Shown here piece by piece: positions 10,101 to 20,388 of a stretch of 64,000 nucleotides of DNA. How positions within the stretch are numbered: position 1 is the first letter of the stretch; each line of letters opens with the position of its first letter. The stretch spans positions 631,774 to 695,773 of the forward strand of contig NC_030988.1 of the NCBI RefSeq assembly GCF_000149955.1, in the 5' to 3' direction. The translations under genes and the position numbers were made by a program. A model generated the notes under the pieces. That model worked only from the letters and a program-made list of their open reading frames with translations, did not search any database and was not told where the DNA came from. This DNA comes from Fusarium oxysporum f. sp. lycopersici 4287 (Eukaryota; Ascomycota; Sordariomycetes; Hypocreales; Nectriaceae).

Positions 10101-10593
10101 CGGGTTGATCGGCTGGAGAGCTAGCAAGCAGGACACAGTCACCACATCCACAACAGAGGCAGAGCTCCTAGCCCTGGCACAGGCTGCTAAGGAATCCCTC
10201 TATGTGAGTCGGCTGTTGAAAGAGCTTACAGTTCAGATGGATGATCCGACTATCCGTATCGACTGCGACAATACTCAAACTATCAACCTTGTGACCGCCG
10301 AAATCGCTACTTTGAAGACTAAGTTGCGGCACGTGGATATTCACAACCACTGGCTGAGACAGGAGGTCCAAGAAGGGAGAATTCAAGTCAAATACACCAA
10401 ATCAACGGATATGATCGCAGACGGATTAACAAAGGCCCTGCCGGCAGGCAGATGGAACCGCTTCCTCTATCAACTTGGCCTGGAAGATATTCAGGAAAGA
10501 CAGCAGCAGAGCCGGAAGCAAGAAGGAATAGAAGCAAGGCTCCAGAGGATAGAAGACTGCCTAGGAAATGCAGGCTCAACTGGGACCTATTGA
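7105..10593 (+). CDS. pol: Copia Pol polyprotein (protease, integrase, reverse transcriptase, RNase H)
   Basis: The frame is open from just after the gag TGA; there is no ATG near its beginning, so expression probably depends on readthrough. Counting residue 1 at position 7180: protease motif ILDPGATISITN at residues 2-13 (DPGA in place of the common DSGA); integrase zinc domain WHSRLGHPG...CDAC; integrase triad D207, D270, E306, with exactly 35 residues between the last two; DUF4219/RVT_2-type reverse transcriptase with LGCMWVYVYKFD, ARLVVRGDQQ, LNKALYGLRASP and the catalytic YVDD at residue 788; RNase H with SDASFADN (Asp 952), EAELLALAQA and DCDNTQTINL. All catalytic residues seen are present. 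Ends at TGA 10591-10593. Confidence 0.92.
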   Translation: MYGRPVAEIKTAFAAQRDNYPLRNSVILDPGATISITNSANRLARFQQAIPGDFIWAGDRKLPILGYGTMTIRLTGTRVLMLEDVAYCPRLLTTLVSLRQLRKKGFYWDNRRNPTTLRRLDRTIACTIHDLYGQYVVEYQSESFPKAAFAAHRFSSHTKRAPLTGEAIRWHSRLGHPGPQALEHLISASQGVRIRGPATVECDACGISKIKRQIRRAPRQSDQKAGERIAIDFHDYQEGIGGYTSQMLLTCRATGYIWDYYLTARTTEAVITAFKSFLSHLEVQHGLKVKVIECDNEITEIKPKIGDFLRNRAIIIEPSAPYTQAQNGGAERSGGVVKDKERAMRTGAKLPHQLWPEIGRTAVYLYNRTPNYASGWKTPYDQLHTASAKAAGIPQPKKQPDQTHLRAFGCKAYAMTSDAQQKVNRKMRLKPKGWIGFLVGYRSSNIYRIWIPTINRIVNTRDVIFNEDEGCNGDWESFKDELLEADLEEVAKFVQGSSLPEQDDNEQAEQVEDCIEVVLPTTTLADESSPITDETEDCIVATALENGLKQSEDSDILLTPPVTPLSALLAHSSRVLSDEGNKTVSWQAAFLAGTKSPLQTSIERKLRQGVKMHRNSLPPPPTKHQDLKHHPFGMLFQEAEESHLQSHKEMRSWTEIRKKDACAVDQQVLGCMWVYVYKFDKHGRFQKCKARLVVRGDQQAKGRLQETYAATLAGRSFRTLIAIAARFDLEMVQYDVVNAFVNAPIDQDIFMHMAPGYKKTATILKLNKALYGLRASPLLWQKELSKTLLELGYTQIPHEPCCFKKEGVLFFFYVDDVIIAYRKARKDKADELTRQLGSKYKLTGGDPVQWFLGMEVIRDRPARKIWLSQTAYIDKIANLANKGTSTVPMTQTELRPQTGLATPAELQRYQRKVGSILYIAVNTRPDIAFAASRLARFLVNPGQEHQDAADRVIHYLSHTRHRALRFGGPGGLTVASDASFADNTLDRKSSQAYTIRLFDGLIGWRASKQDTVTTSTTEAELLALAQAAKESLYVSRLLKELTVQMDDPTIRIDCDNTQTINLVTAEIATLKTKLRHVDIHNHWLRQEVQEGRIQVKYTKSTDMIADGLTKALPAGRWNRFLYQLGLEDIQERQQQSRKQEGIEARLQRIEDCLGNAGSTGTY

Positions 10594-10597
10594 GCCT

Positions 10598-10604
10598 GAG
10601 GGGG
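10598..10604 (+). promoter_or_regulatory. Polypurine tract for plus-strand priming
   Basis: GAGGGGG followed by TG lies immediately before the 3' LTR, overlapping the region just after the pol stop. This is the expected position for the RNase H-resistant primer. Confidence 0.65.
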
Positions 10605-10606
10605 TG

Positions 10607-10812
10607 TGTTGAATGTTGGAGGGTTCACCCTCAACTTCAGGATTAAGGTTCAGGATTAAAGTTTGACGCCCTAAACTTAGATCGTAGGACTTTCATCTAG
10701 GACTTTCTAGGACTCAAGTCCTAGAAGGAACCAGTCAAAGATATAAGGTCTCAATGGTCCTTCGATTGCGAAAGAATCAAGAAATATACACGATTCACCT
10801 TAATATCTGACA
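10607..10812 (+). repeat. Copia 3' LTR (206 bp)
   Basis: Same sequence and ends as the 5' LTR. Its last bases (ATCTGACA) run directly into the truncated 3' end of the glycosyltransferase-like gene on the minus strand. Confidence 0.95.
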
Positions 10813-12012
10813 GTAAGGGTTAACATAGGTGTACTCTGGTGAACATGCTCATCGTGGAGCATAACGTCGTGTACACATGTCATACTTTTCCTGCTATGCC
10901 AAGTCTCGCCAGGCTTGGCTGTAGCTGGATATGGCTCCTCAACAGCCGACCGATGATCCTTCGCGCCAAGGACCAACTCTACGGGCTCGTCATTGGATAT
11001 CCAGCGGAACAGCTGGCCGGGCTCCGCCATGAGAAGAAGCTNNNNNNNNNNNNNNNNNNNNNNNNNNNNNNNNNNNNNNNNNNNNNNNNNNNNNNNNNNN
11101 NNNNNNNNNNNNNNNNNNNNNNNNNNNNNNNNNNNNNNNNNNNNNNNNNNNNNNNNNNNNNNNNNNNNNNNNNNNNNNNNNNNNNNNNNNNNNNNNNNNN
11201 NNNNNNNNNNNNNNNNNNNNNNNNNNNNNNNNNNNNNNNNNCGGTAGAAGAGATGAGAATTCGGGACCCAGAACCTGTTCAAGTTCAACCAGGGCGGCAC
11301 GGACATCAATCAGGAACTGGCCCTGGCACATGTTCTTGTCGTTGACTTGATGAGTAAAAATAAGTAGTGGTTCACCAGTTCGTGTCCAGAAGAGTTTCAT
11401 GTCTTCTGGGCCTATGTATTTGTCTATATTAGGCTGTCCTTTGCAGTGATGTTCAGGGTCTCCAAAGTCCTCAACGAGAAGCTTGGACCATTTACCAGTT
11501 TTCAGCAGCGGGCGCCCAAAGCTGTCGTACGTGAGGTTTGCAAATGTGGCGACTTGGCGTGCTAATTGATATTGTTTGCGGTGAATGTTTTTCGCAATGT
11601 GTTTCGTGCGTGCTATGACGAGAAAGTCATGGCTGCTATTCCCACCGCGGGGAAGTTCCAGTACCGTTGGATTCATAATTTGATAGCCAGTCTGCCGTGC
11701 ATCTATCTTGTTATAGAAACCCATGTTGTTCCGAAGACTTGTGAGCAGTCGATAATCGGATTTACCTTCAAGAGATGCACCATCGCCTCGGTCGGGCAAA
11801 GAACTGTGATACCCATTTTGAGTTTTTTGTTGATAATCTTTCTTAGGCGATGTTGATATATGAGACTGTTGCTCATCAAAGAAGGGTTTTTCTTGAACTC
11901 TATTAGTCCAAATGCTATTTGATGATTTTAAATGGAACGTAAACAAAAAAGCTATAAACAACGTGATGCCCACCACCGAAATATTTTTGCGTAGCCAATT
12001 ATTGTGAGACAT
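10813..12012 (-). pseudogene. Fungal glycosyltransferase-like type II membrane protein, 3' end cut off by a Copia LTR and split by an assembly gap
   Basis: Start ATG at 12010-12012 (MSHNNWLRKN); the open frame upstream begins only at a GTG. A signal anchor at residues 11-28 (ISVVGITLFIAFLFTFHL) suggests Golgi/ER lumen orientation. Then come a low-complexity stem and a conserved core: MNPTVLELPRG, DFLVIARTKHI, LARQVATFANLTYDSFGRP, HHCKGQPNIDKYIGPEDMKL, GEPLLIFTHQVNDKNMC. The 200-N gap follows. After it the frame resumes with AEPGQLFRWIS, VEEPYPATAKPGETWHS, CVHDVML and VHQSTPMLTLT, and there the LTR begins. The layout resembles fungal proteins annotated as glycosyl- or beta-mannosyltransferase-like, and I recall them extending well past this point, so the 3' end is missing. 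The enzyme class is uncertain. Confidence 0.7.
11042..11241. other. Assembly gap (200 N)
   Basis: A run of exactly 200 N, the usual placeholder for a gap of unknown size. It lies in the middle of the glycosyltransferase-like gene, and the frames on both sides belong to the same protein. Confidence 0.99.
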
Positions 12013-14019
12013 TGTAGCATAAGTATCATAAAGGCTCGATACACAAATGGGAAAGCGAAGGTCGGGTTCAACGTCCCCCACCCAATAAGCAGCAACAGCT
12101 CGAATGACCTAGAATCACATTTATCCGGCGCTACAGAAGCGGATATCTATATTATATGCGCTTCATCAGCACGATGGGGAATCAGGCTTTCGTCAATCAA
12201 GTGAATTGGTCTTTCCTGGGCCATTGGATTTTACCAGCAGTCGAGAATAGACTCGTGGTACGCAAGTTATGCATTAGGATCGAAGGGAGCCAAAATACAG
12301 GTGAATGTAAAAGTAGATACGACTAAGATAGTACATGTAGTACTTGTACAAACAGCTTGAGAACCACCAGAAAAGGAGCCCTACGAGGATAATTAAAACG
12401 AAAATACAAGATTTGATGAACCTTCGTTACATAGATACACTACAATAAGCCATTCCATTGCAGTTATTATTAAATCTCGCTTATTCGTGATCAATCCGCG
12501 GCTGGCTCTTATGCATAGGGCCCACTAAGTAGTAGAAAAGCCAGATAACTTGCCGAGATGATACCTACACAACGTTCCATTTCTTGGTGACGGCTTGTAT
12601 TATGGTTCTACTATAATCTATCCAGTATACCAGGCAAAAAGGCAGAGACGGTCTGATTTGTGACGCTCCTCTTTCTTGTGCCATACTGATCCCCCAAAGA
12701 GGTTATGCTCCTTGGACAGCCAAGTACAGTGCTGCCAGAATGTTATGAGGCATTCAACAATTACAGTCGAGTCTATACATACGAATCAGATTGCTCGCTT
12801 TACGATAATAGATAAACACTGTTCTAGGGAGCCCCTGGCCTTTGCAGACCATGGCTTCGAAAGGCATGTCCCAATGCTTCGAGCAATGTACATAACAAGA
12901 AGATGCGGGCCATCTGGTATGGCTACAATATTCCGCTGGGAGGCGGCGCGGGCACAACTTGATGATATCATAAGAACTAGGAACGATCAACTATACAGAA
13001 TCTCTTGACTGAGGTTAAGTCAATCCTTCGTAGATTTGACAAAATGCTGCATCGTAAGAATAAAATGGGGATGGGTTGCCCAGGGGGAAAGTAGCAGATG
13101 GGTATGCCTATAATATGGAATGGCGGGAGACTACTGCGAAGGAAAGTCGTTTACTAGATGCCGCAGCATGGAAAGCTAAAATTATCTTTAAAGGATAACG
13201 GCGACAGAGACAAAGGGATAAATTAACACAGCACATGGTTGCACTGGCCTACGTCAGGGCCAAACTTAATAATACACCTAAGAATAGCTACTGGCTTTAA
13301 TAAAAAAGAAGTTGATACCCAGCTAAGACAAGTTGATATCCAGCAGGTGTGACTTCATTCATAATTAATCGGAACTTTTACACATAGCGTAGAGAGGTTT
13401 GAAAAATGGGAGTGACTCATGGCTAATACAATATACACTACTTTACGATTGCTATTAACATATAAATCTATCAAGCATGGCGTAAGACTTCCCAACTGAG
13501 TACAAAAGCTCTGGTTATAAAGAATGGAAGAAACGGATGCAGCGACGATGCGGAGAAAATAATTAGTCGCTAAGTGCTGCGTAGGCCTAGTGCGAAAGGC
13601 CTCTGAAGACAAATCCAATTTCGAACACATATGGAATGGTGCTTGAACACTGCTGCATTATTAATTAATGCAAATACCATGGGCTAAGTGTCTGTCGCTT
13701 ATGGAAAGACCGTTCTCCCAGCGTTTAGCCACAAGCTGAGGCGAGAAAGAATATAATAATGAAAACAGACATGCTCTTGCAAGGCAGTCAATACTGAGGG
13801 TCTGAGCTATGGAAGTACTGACATGGTATAAACCATAACAACGAATTTGTGTGCTCACGCTTCATCGAAGCCTATAATTCGTCCACTCCGTTAGGTAGAT
13901 TTAGAGGCCAGGGACGACATGCTTTTACTTTCAAGGGAAGTCAACAACTCTAAAACAAGCCACTTCATCACAAAATCACAAAACATTAGGGATCGTAGTT
14001 ATCATTCAGTGGAGCCATA
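12013..14019. other. AT-rich intergenic stretch without recognised genes
   Basis: Stop-rich in all frames apart from short shadows. A weak coding-like patch (VALAYVRAKLNN, near 13240-13290) has stops on both sides and could be an old transposon relic, but I cannot name it. Confidence 0.45.
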
Positions 14020-14720
14020 TTTTGTAATGCGATCATGCTGTAAGGCCTCCTTTGCAGAGCTACGATTCGCAGGATCAAGCACAAAAACCTTTTTCATTAG
14101 ATCGGCGAATTCTCTGGAGAAAGCGTTTTTTCTGGGAATGATTTGCTCTTATGTATTAGCTCAATTCATGTTATCATCGACTAGTAGTCGCTAACGTCAA
14201 TGTTCTTTGTCCCTCTCATATTATCGCGGTGCAAGTGCAGTGGACTTCTGCAGAGCATTCGAAACCTGCCCCTGTACTCTCCATCAATGGCCCGACATTC
14301 CCAGTCTTCGATTATAGATCCGGTGAAACCTTCTATCACAGCCAGATACTCAGCTTTGGTGCGTTGATCAGAGCGGAAGAGTACCTTGCCCGTGGCAAAC
14401 TCGACAAGAGTGCATACTATGCTCCAGATATCACGAGAGAACGACGATTTTAGCGATAACATGGCTTCTGGGGCGGAATATCGCAGATTTGCAATGCATT
14501 CCCGATGAGGATCACTCTCAAACATGGTCAAGCCAGGATCAATCAGCCGAATCTCCATGCTTTGTAGTATGCGGCGTTGTCTAAGGAATCGTCTTTCAGT
14601 GGAAGATGAAGAAGCTATTTCATGAAAATAAGGGACTTTGTGTAGGAAGTATTGTATATTAATACATTTTCAAGTTTTGATATCAAGATGAATTATGCCA
14701 ATTCATGTAAATCTAAGCCT
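14020..14720 (-). pseudogene. SRPK/LAMMER-like protein kinase, degenerate C-lobe
   Basis: Reading leftwards: a catalytic-loop remnant GIIHLDIKT directly followed by TGA (about 14670-14700), with LHE just before it in a frame one base off; then MEIRLIDPGLTMFESD, where the DFG motif has become DPG; then SAPEAMLSLKSSFSRDIWSI (APE and DIWS) and CTLVEFATGKVLF; then, beyond further stops, FADLMKKVFVLDPANRSSAK and EALQH near 14030-14110. Domain order is that of a CLK/SRPK-type kinase. The N-lobe with the ATP-binding lysine was not found, HTD is HLD, and at least one frameshift and one nonsense codon occur. The locus is inactive as a kinase. It lies just downstream of, and co-directional with, the zinc-finger gene at 14782-15837. 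Confidence 0.75.
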
Positions 14721-14781
14721 TATTAGTATGCCATCGACAAAGCGCCGTAGTCTTAATTTTACAGTCAATACGAGAATAGCA

Positions 14782-15837
14782 CTAAGAAAGTGGACGACAC
14801 CAATCATAACGCCCGGGGTAACGCTGTCTAGGTATTCGGGCGCCGCGCCACGCCCGACCGGCTCCCTCTCGAAGTGCAACGTCAGTGCTGCCAGCTATCG
14901 ATTTCCTAGTTTGCCTTTGTTCCAGTCGACGGCAAGGATTGTACGTTAGAGTAAAGAAGGTAAATTGACGTTCTACAAGTCTGATCCACTTGTACTCTTG
15001 AGCATTGGACAATGGCGGATAAAATTCGTGATACAACTCGTCATTAGGCGTGCTGAACATACCAGGGTCCCAAATCAGTAATTTTCGGCTTGTGATCGGC
15101 TTATCTTGCATTACCCAGTTAAAGACGTCTCGTATTCCTTTTGTTCCTGCTAGGATCTCGTTATCGATTTGGCTACATGGATTTAATTCTTGTCCTTCAT
15201 CTAGTTTACATGATGGTTCGAGTTTGGAAGCCTTCGAATTTTCGGCAAGTCGCCGTAGCTGTTGAAAGAAGTAAAGCGCCAGGGCTGTAACAGGAGGAAA
15301 GGATCAGATCACTGTAACTGTATCACCAGGACAGTGCTTACCTCTTGTGTTGCAGCGCCCATCAGGACGGAGAAAGTCACACATATCTATCAATTCACAA
15401 ACTTCCCGCTTTGTCAAACGAAGCAGATTCTGGAGGCAGCAGAGCCAGATTCTGCTGGGTTTATTTGGGTCTCCATCCAAGATCCTCCACCCACAGAAAC
15501 TTTCGTGCTGGTTTCTTCTGGAGACTGGTAATCGATACCCGCATAGCATGCAATACACTGCTACTGGACCAAAGTGAGTCTCCTTGCCATGCTGAGCAGC
15601 GGCGCTCCACGTATGAAATACGTTTGCGCAAATTGAGCACTTGTACAGTGCGCGACTGGCCTCGTAGTAAGGCTTCTGACCCTTGAGCTTTTGTAGCCGG
15701 CGCTTTTGACAAGCCGCTCTACCCCACGATTCATTAGTGACCGGTGCTTTGCAGCGAGACTTAGGTAGACTTTTATAGTTGAGCGAGACAAGGTGCTCGA
15801 GAAGATAAACAAGATCAGGCTCGCTGTAGTCTGTCAT
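14782..15837 (-). CDS. Two-finger C2H2-type protein of unknown function
   Basis: Start ATG 15835-15837 (MTDYSEPDLVYLLEHLVSLN). Exon 1 (15837-15342) carries a classic C2H2 finger, CX2CX12HX4H (CSIC...HGKETH), followed by a CX2CX11HX3C knuckle (CMLC...HESFC). A 57-bp intron (15285-15341, GTAAGC...GTTACAG) joins CNTR to ALALYFFQQLRRLAEN. Exon 2 contains IRDVFNWVMQDKPITSRKLL and WIRLVERQFTFFTLTYNPC and stops at 14782. Predicted length is 332 aa. The frame upstream of the ATG also looks coding for about 25 residues (EIADDIVNDLDYLLNFVGR), so the true N-terminus may be longer and is damaged. Likely nuclear, but no DNA target can be inferred. Confidence 0.6.
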
Positions 15838-16020
15838 CCTTCCAACGAAATTGAGGAGATAGTCCAGATCGTTAACAATGTCATCTGCTATCTCATAAGC
15901 AATGTCTCTTCAATAAGGGCATTTAAAAACTAGCCTTTTAAATCAAGCATAATCTCGAGACACTCGTTGTAGGTGATATCGCAAGTCTGCTCTGTGAAAC
16001 AAAGACCAAAGGGGCAGACC
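15838..16020 (-). pseudogene. Decayed 5' part of the zinc-finger gene
   Basis: On the minus strand, VCPFGLCFTEQTCDITYNEC continues as LEIMLDLKG, then a TAG, then FLNALIEET, and the frame shifts before joining EIADDIVNDLDYLLNFVGR and the ATG of the gene at 15837. The amino acid composition is coding-like on both sides of the stop. A TGG-to-TAG change would explain the nonsense codon. It is either an inactivated longer N-terminus or an unresolved intron. Confidence 0.45.
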
Positions 16021-17199
16021 CGTCAGTTCTTTTGCATCATATAATATTATAATATTGTTGCTCCTTTGAGCGAAGCTTGTTGGATAAGCCAAATATAACC
16101 CGTGTCCAAGAAGGATACATTCATACGCCCTGGCGATGTACTAATCTTGTCAAGCTACCAATAGCTTTTACGTTTGTTCGTGCATTTGCTATTTTTCCGA
16201 CTCCTTTGACGCAATTGTACGTTGCAAACTTTGAAGATTTCAGAAAAGCTAACATGTAGGCTGGAGCTTGGAATAGCAACCCTACGGATAGGGAACTTGT
16301 CCTTAAAAAAGCTAAAACAAAAACTCTCAAGTCTAGAGAGCCGATCTTATCCGATCACTAAGTACTCTAACGTGGACCTTGACTGAGACTTTGGGCTCGT
16401 TGCCTCGCCATCTCTAACCTAGGTATTCCTTCTACCAGCGGCTGACAGACCAGAAGTCTGTTCAGACTTGGGTCTCGATGCTGCGTGCACATGGCTAAAC
16501 TCCTCACACCGCAGCGCGGCTCCGTCTCTCAACTTATCAAAGGTGTGAAACAATGGATTGTGCTCAATCTCACCGGAGCTTTGATAATAGCCTCGCTAAA
16601 GGAAAACGCCTCCTTGTTCTTCAGCTCACCTTTCCATTTATTTCGGGCTTCAACGAGTTCCTTGTAACCCTAGGACGGCCAGGAAGATAGAAGCGTCCAT
16701 GATCAAGTTTCCCAAAACTCGATGACAAGGAACTCAGGAAGAGACTTCTGTTGTTCCGCCAGTGGATACTCCATGGGTATTTATCACTTTTGCTAATGCC
16801 GTTTGCTAGCGCAACATTTACTCTAGCCCGGAGGATATTCCGCATCACGGCTCGGACTCAATACGTGAGAGATTAGTATTATTGCCGTAACATCTACGCA
16901 GGCCCCATGGCTGCTTTCAGGAACTTCATAGTGAACAGGGAAGGCTAGACACCTCGACAACATTGTGATCTTATGGATTCGATCTCGTATAACGACTGGC
17001 TTTAGCCCAGCTTTCGTAACACTCTCATCGTGCGTTCTTGCCCCGTCAGAAATAGAATTACCGAGGCTGTCACTGTGCCTAACAATTGAAACGATCGCGC
17101 AATTAGATCTGATTCAAGTATTGGCCACCTATTATCCGGTGTACTGTTTTTCGCTTGGATGCACAAAAATCCATCATCCCCATAAGTCGGACTGGCATC
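16021..17199. other. Degenerate region with unassigned coding-like remnants
   Basis: Plus-strand patches such as FYQRLTDQKSVQTWVSMLRA (about 16426-16490) and SLAKGKRLLVLQLTFPFISG (about 16580-16640) are in different frames and separated by stops. They look like remains of one gene, which I do not recognise. The rest, to the 3' end of the MFS gene, shows nothing. Confidence 0.35.
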
Positions 17200-18880
17200 T
17201 TAATAATGTTTTGACCCAACTTTGCCCGCTTTACGAAGGCCAATTGCTCCAACAATGGTACAGACCAACAAGAGGGCCAACATAGTCCAAAATGTCGCTC
17301 TGTATCCCTCCATCAGAGCCTGTGTCGGGGATTTTACTTTCTCTTGTTGTTTTGTGACCCATGTTGAGATGATTTGCATGGCAGCCAGCCCCATGGTATT
17401 GCCAAGTTGCGCAGCGGTATTGAAAACAGCACCAGCGACTGCTTGCTTTTTTTCGGGAAAAACCTCCGTGATAATGATAAGGCCTATTGTGAAAAGAACA
17501 TCAACAGAGAACGGCATGAGGACCTGTGCGGGAAAAGCGCACTTCCAGTATGGCCAGTCCGACTGGATGACAGCCATTAACAGAGGGGAGCCAGCGGAAA
17601 GGAGGGAAGCGAGAGCGACCAGCCAGTTAGCACAGATCTTGTGAACTACAAGACCAGTAGTGATGTTGAGGGTGAGGCCAACCACAGTGCTCGGAAGCAT
17701 GCGTATAGCTGCTTCAAGGGCTGAGAGATGCTCGATTTCTTGGAAACTAGGAGGTGCCGTTAGTCGAATGAGGTTCTTGACTGTCGTCCATTTTTGAACT
17801 TACTAAAGACTCGTCACGAGGTCCAGAGAGTTCAACACAGCAAACGATAGGGCCACAGTGATGCAGACACTGGTAAAACAAGGATTTTTCCAGAGCTCAT
17901 TCGGGATGAGAGCAACCTGGCCATTCTTGACTCGAGAATGCATCCAGCAAACAAACAACACTGCTGTTATCATGCTGAGACTGAGGGAAAGAAGGCTCTC
18001 TGGAGAACGAATTCGATCTACATTGGTGCTTATGACGCTGTTTTCTAGTTAGCAGATACACAGATGGAGAGGGATATACGGCAACGAACCCCAAAAAGTA
18101 TGTCAGTAGACTCATAGAGACCGATGCGAGAAATGCGCCAACCCAATCGACTCGCACTTGCAGACTTTGCAGTGTGTTTCGTGATGCGCTGAGGCATGAG
18201 GTTCTTGGCAAGGCCCACCACCCGATGGCGAGGAGCAACAAGGTAAGGCCTCCACAGAAATACCATCCCGATCGCCATCCAATAGTATCGATCAATATAC
18301 CGCCGACAACTAGGCTAGCTGAGAAACCTAACAGCTGGCTTAATCCCAGGCAAGCAAAGGATAAGTTGCGTCCTCGCCCCTGCGGCTGCACTTTAGTCAC
18401 AAGGGCCACAGAACTAGACAAGTGCAACGCAGTGGCGACGCCTTGTAAGGCTCTCAAAATAACCAGTTCCTCGCCACTCTTGACCAGTCCACAGGTAAGC
18501 ATGAAGATACAATTGAACATGCATCCCAGCAGATTCACTGGCCGTGGTCCCGCGACATCAGCAATAGCACCCGCGAGCAGCAGCGTTGATGCAGTGGCCA
18601 GTCCCTGAACTGACGATGGCCAGAAGGCGAGAGACGGAGGGAGACGGAGATCTTCTGTCAGTTCAGGGAGTCCAATGACTATGAGGCCATTGGTTGCGCT
18701 ACTGGTAACGCTCACGCCGCATAGGTATGCGATTGCAGCAACCTTTCGAAGAAGTTGCTTAGAGGTGACAGTCCCAATGTCAGCCTCTTGAGAGTTTCCA
18801 TCGACGATACTTGTTAGTTGCACGTCGCTTGCGGATTTTAGCGACAGAGAAGACGATGATTCAAATGATGAAGACTTCAT
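17200..18880 (-). CDS. Major facilitator superfamily transporter (DHA2-like)
   Basis: Plasma-membrane proton-coupled exporter or importer by family. Start ATG 18878-18880 (MKSSSFESSSSLSLKSASDV); an upstream TTG start was rejected. Three exons: 18880-18090, 18037-17804, 17746-17200. Introns 18038-18089 (GTTCGT...AAACAG) and 17747-17803 (GTAAGT...CCTAG, branch GACTAAC) both restore the frame. Product about 523 aa. A cytosolic serine-rich N-terminus precedes 12-14 hydrophobic segments, beginning KVAAIAYLCGVSVTSSATNG. The motif-A-like loop DVAGPRPVNLLG and motif-C-like LVILRALQGVATALHLSSSV are present, and a late segment reads VLFTIGLIIITEVFPEKKQA. Substrate cannot be inferred; no biosynthetic cluster is adjacent. 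The gene appears intact. Confidence 0.88.
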
Positions 18881-19656
18881 GTTGCCGCTGGCTGTGTTTT
18901 TAGCTGGATAAGAGAGACTTTGCCGCCAACGAGAGTGTAAATCCTTCTGCTGCAATGCTGCGTGCTATGAAAGGAGGAACGTTACTTTGTTCATACTTGT
19001 AGTGGGTTAAAGCAGGCTTGCTCGATTGGTATTATCTAAGAACCATAGTTACCCTTTCGCCATTACAACTGATCCGTCGTTTCACAATGCCGGTTATTAG
19101 GATACTGTCAGGGCGGAACTGTGGCCAATTAGATCGCAGCAACGGATGAAAGGCAATGAGAATAAAGATCCAATCCATTTCTACCATTCTGGACCTTACC
19201 ATCGGCTGAGGGAGTTATCACAAAAAACCCTTTTTTCACAAGTACGCCAGTAACAATAAAAAGATTTAACATTTAACAGACTTCAGTTTTACCACTTTGG
19301 ACATGAGTCATAGGTCACCACCTTCAGACCGGAAGCAACCGCAACCCTAGTAATAGATTTGGATCGATAGCTACAGTAACGCACCACGAAACCAAGGTTT
19401 TGACCGAAGCGACATATTTCACGTGAACAGTAACTAGAGAAAATCAGAAGCCGCGTTATGCGTTGTTATGTCAGACCCACCACGTTCTGTCTCTTCTGTC
19501 GCCCCCGGCCACGGCCTCCCATGGTCATGGACTGGCAGACATCCAATCACTGCAACACCGTCCTTAGATAGGTTATCCCCATCTCAAGTTAGCTACTTGT
19601 ATCTCTTGGTACAACCAGACGTTAAGAGGCTTCTCTAGCTGTCATAGTTCTCGGCA
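18881..19656. other. Intergenic, upstream of the MFS gene
   Basis: Contains only short frames. No regulatory motif could be assigned with confidence. Confidence 0.45.
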
Positions 19657-19905
19657 TTAGACTTTCGGATTCTCCTGAGATATCCTGGATTCTGCTAACC
19701 CCTGAAGCTTTTTTAGGAAAGGCGCCGCTTTGGTGGAAGAGATGGTATGCCAGGGAGTTCCTTGCCGGACCAGGTATCTACTTAGCACTTGGGTATATGC
19801 AGGAAAGAATATCACGTTCATGAATTCCTTTTCGGCTGGAAACACCAAAGTGGGTACGATTTGAATTGTATGTAACATAGCATATGTAAGGGATCTCCTC
19901 GCCAA
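19657..19905 (-). CDS. Possible 3' exon of an unknown gene
   Basis: Frame TYAMLHTIQIVPTLVFPAEK followed by VIFFPAYTQVLSRYLVRQG and TPWHTISSTKAAPFLKKLQG has coding-like composition and ends at TAA/TAG near 19657. The first in-frame ATG lies inside the segment. Upstream sequence (to about 20044) is open in another frame and could be an additional exon, but I could not fix a splice pair. I do not recognise the family. Confidence 0.3.
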   Translation of the reverse strand: MARRSLTYAMLHTIQIVPTLVFPAEKEFMNVIFFPAYTQVLSRYLVRQGTPWHTISSTKAAPFLKKLQGLAESRISQENPKV

Positions 19906-20388
19906 TAAGGAAGGTTATGACGATGCAGCTACCCCTGCGGTTGCGCCTTCCGTGTATGAGTAGCCGTGACTTTAGACTGTTCGTGGTAGAGTCGCTTTCA
20001 TTTTCAGTTTTCCGTCGAGTCCCAGCAATTTTCGACTTTAGCAAGTGGGTAACAGAAAAGAAAAGAAGACTATAGAAACTGGAGCTGTAAGTAGCTGTAT
20101 ATACTAGTTAGAATGAAGTTACTCTAGTACAGACCATATGTTTGCTGGCATTTGGGAGGAAAAGATTTCTTAGAAAGTTTCACACGATAAAAGTGATGCT
20201 GAACTAACCACAAATAATGTTGACAATGGTTGAACGGAGAGACAGTCCAGGTCAAAGTAAAGGAATCCTTATGATACATATGGCGTCTCCTACCAAAAAA
20301 CTGATGGTGAAGCAAATCATCACCGAATCCTCCGTCCTTTTCGCCCGATATTATTCCCAAAGCAATAACTTTTCATCAGGGACCCTGG
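19906..20388. other. Intergenic, nothing certain
   Basis: May hold a 5' exon of the 19657-19905 frame (minus strand, 19906-20044). Otherwise no gene signal. Confidence 0.4.

Larger units (their letters stand above)
5618..10812 (+). mobile_element. Ty1/Copia LTR retrotransposon, structurally near complete
   Basis: The 5,195-bp element is bounded by two 206-bp LTRs that begin TGTTGAATG and end ATCTGACA. By eye they are identical, which implies recent insertion or gene conversion. Inside are a primer-binding site, gag, pol with protease, integrase, reverse transcriptase and RNase H in Copia order, and a purine tract before the 3' LTR. The 5-bp flanks differ (GGACG on the left, GTAAG on the right), so no target-site duplication exists. 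Different genes are truncated on the two sides. The only defect seen in the coding frame is one TGA between gag and pol. Confidence 0.95.

Noticed and set aside
10990..11345. Reading frames crossing the N run
   Set aside because: Frames through 200 unknown bases on the plus strand and in alternative minus frames are artefacts. Only the frame matching the glycosyltransferase-like gene on both sides is meaningful.
12676..13008. Plus-strand frame of 110 codons as a gene
   Set aside because: Starts at TTG, shows no motif, and overlaps equally long frames on the other strand.
17222..17644. Plus-strand frames opposite the MFS gene
   Set aside because: The minus strand encodes conserved transporter helices with correct introns; the plus frames are shadows.
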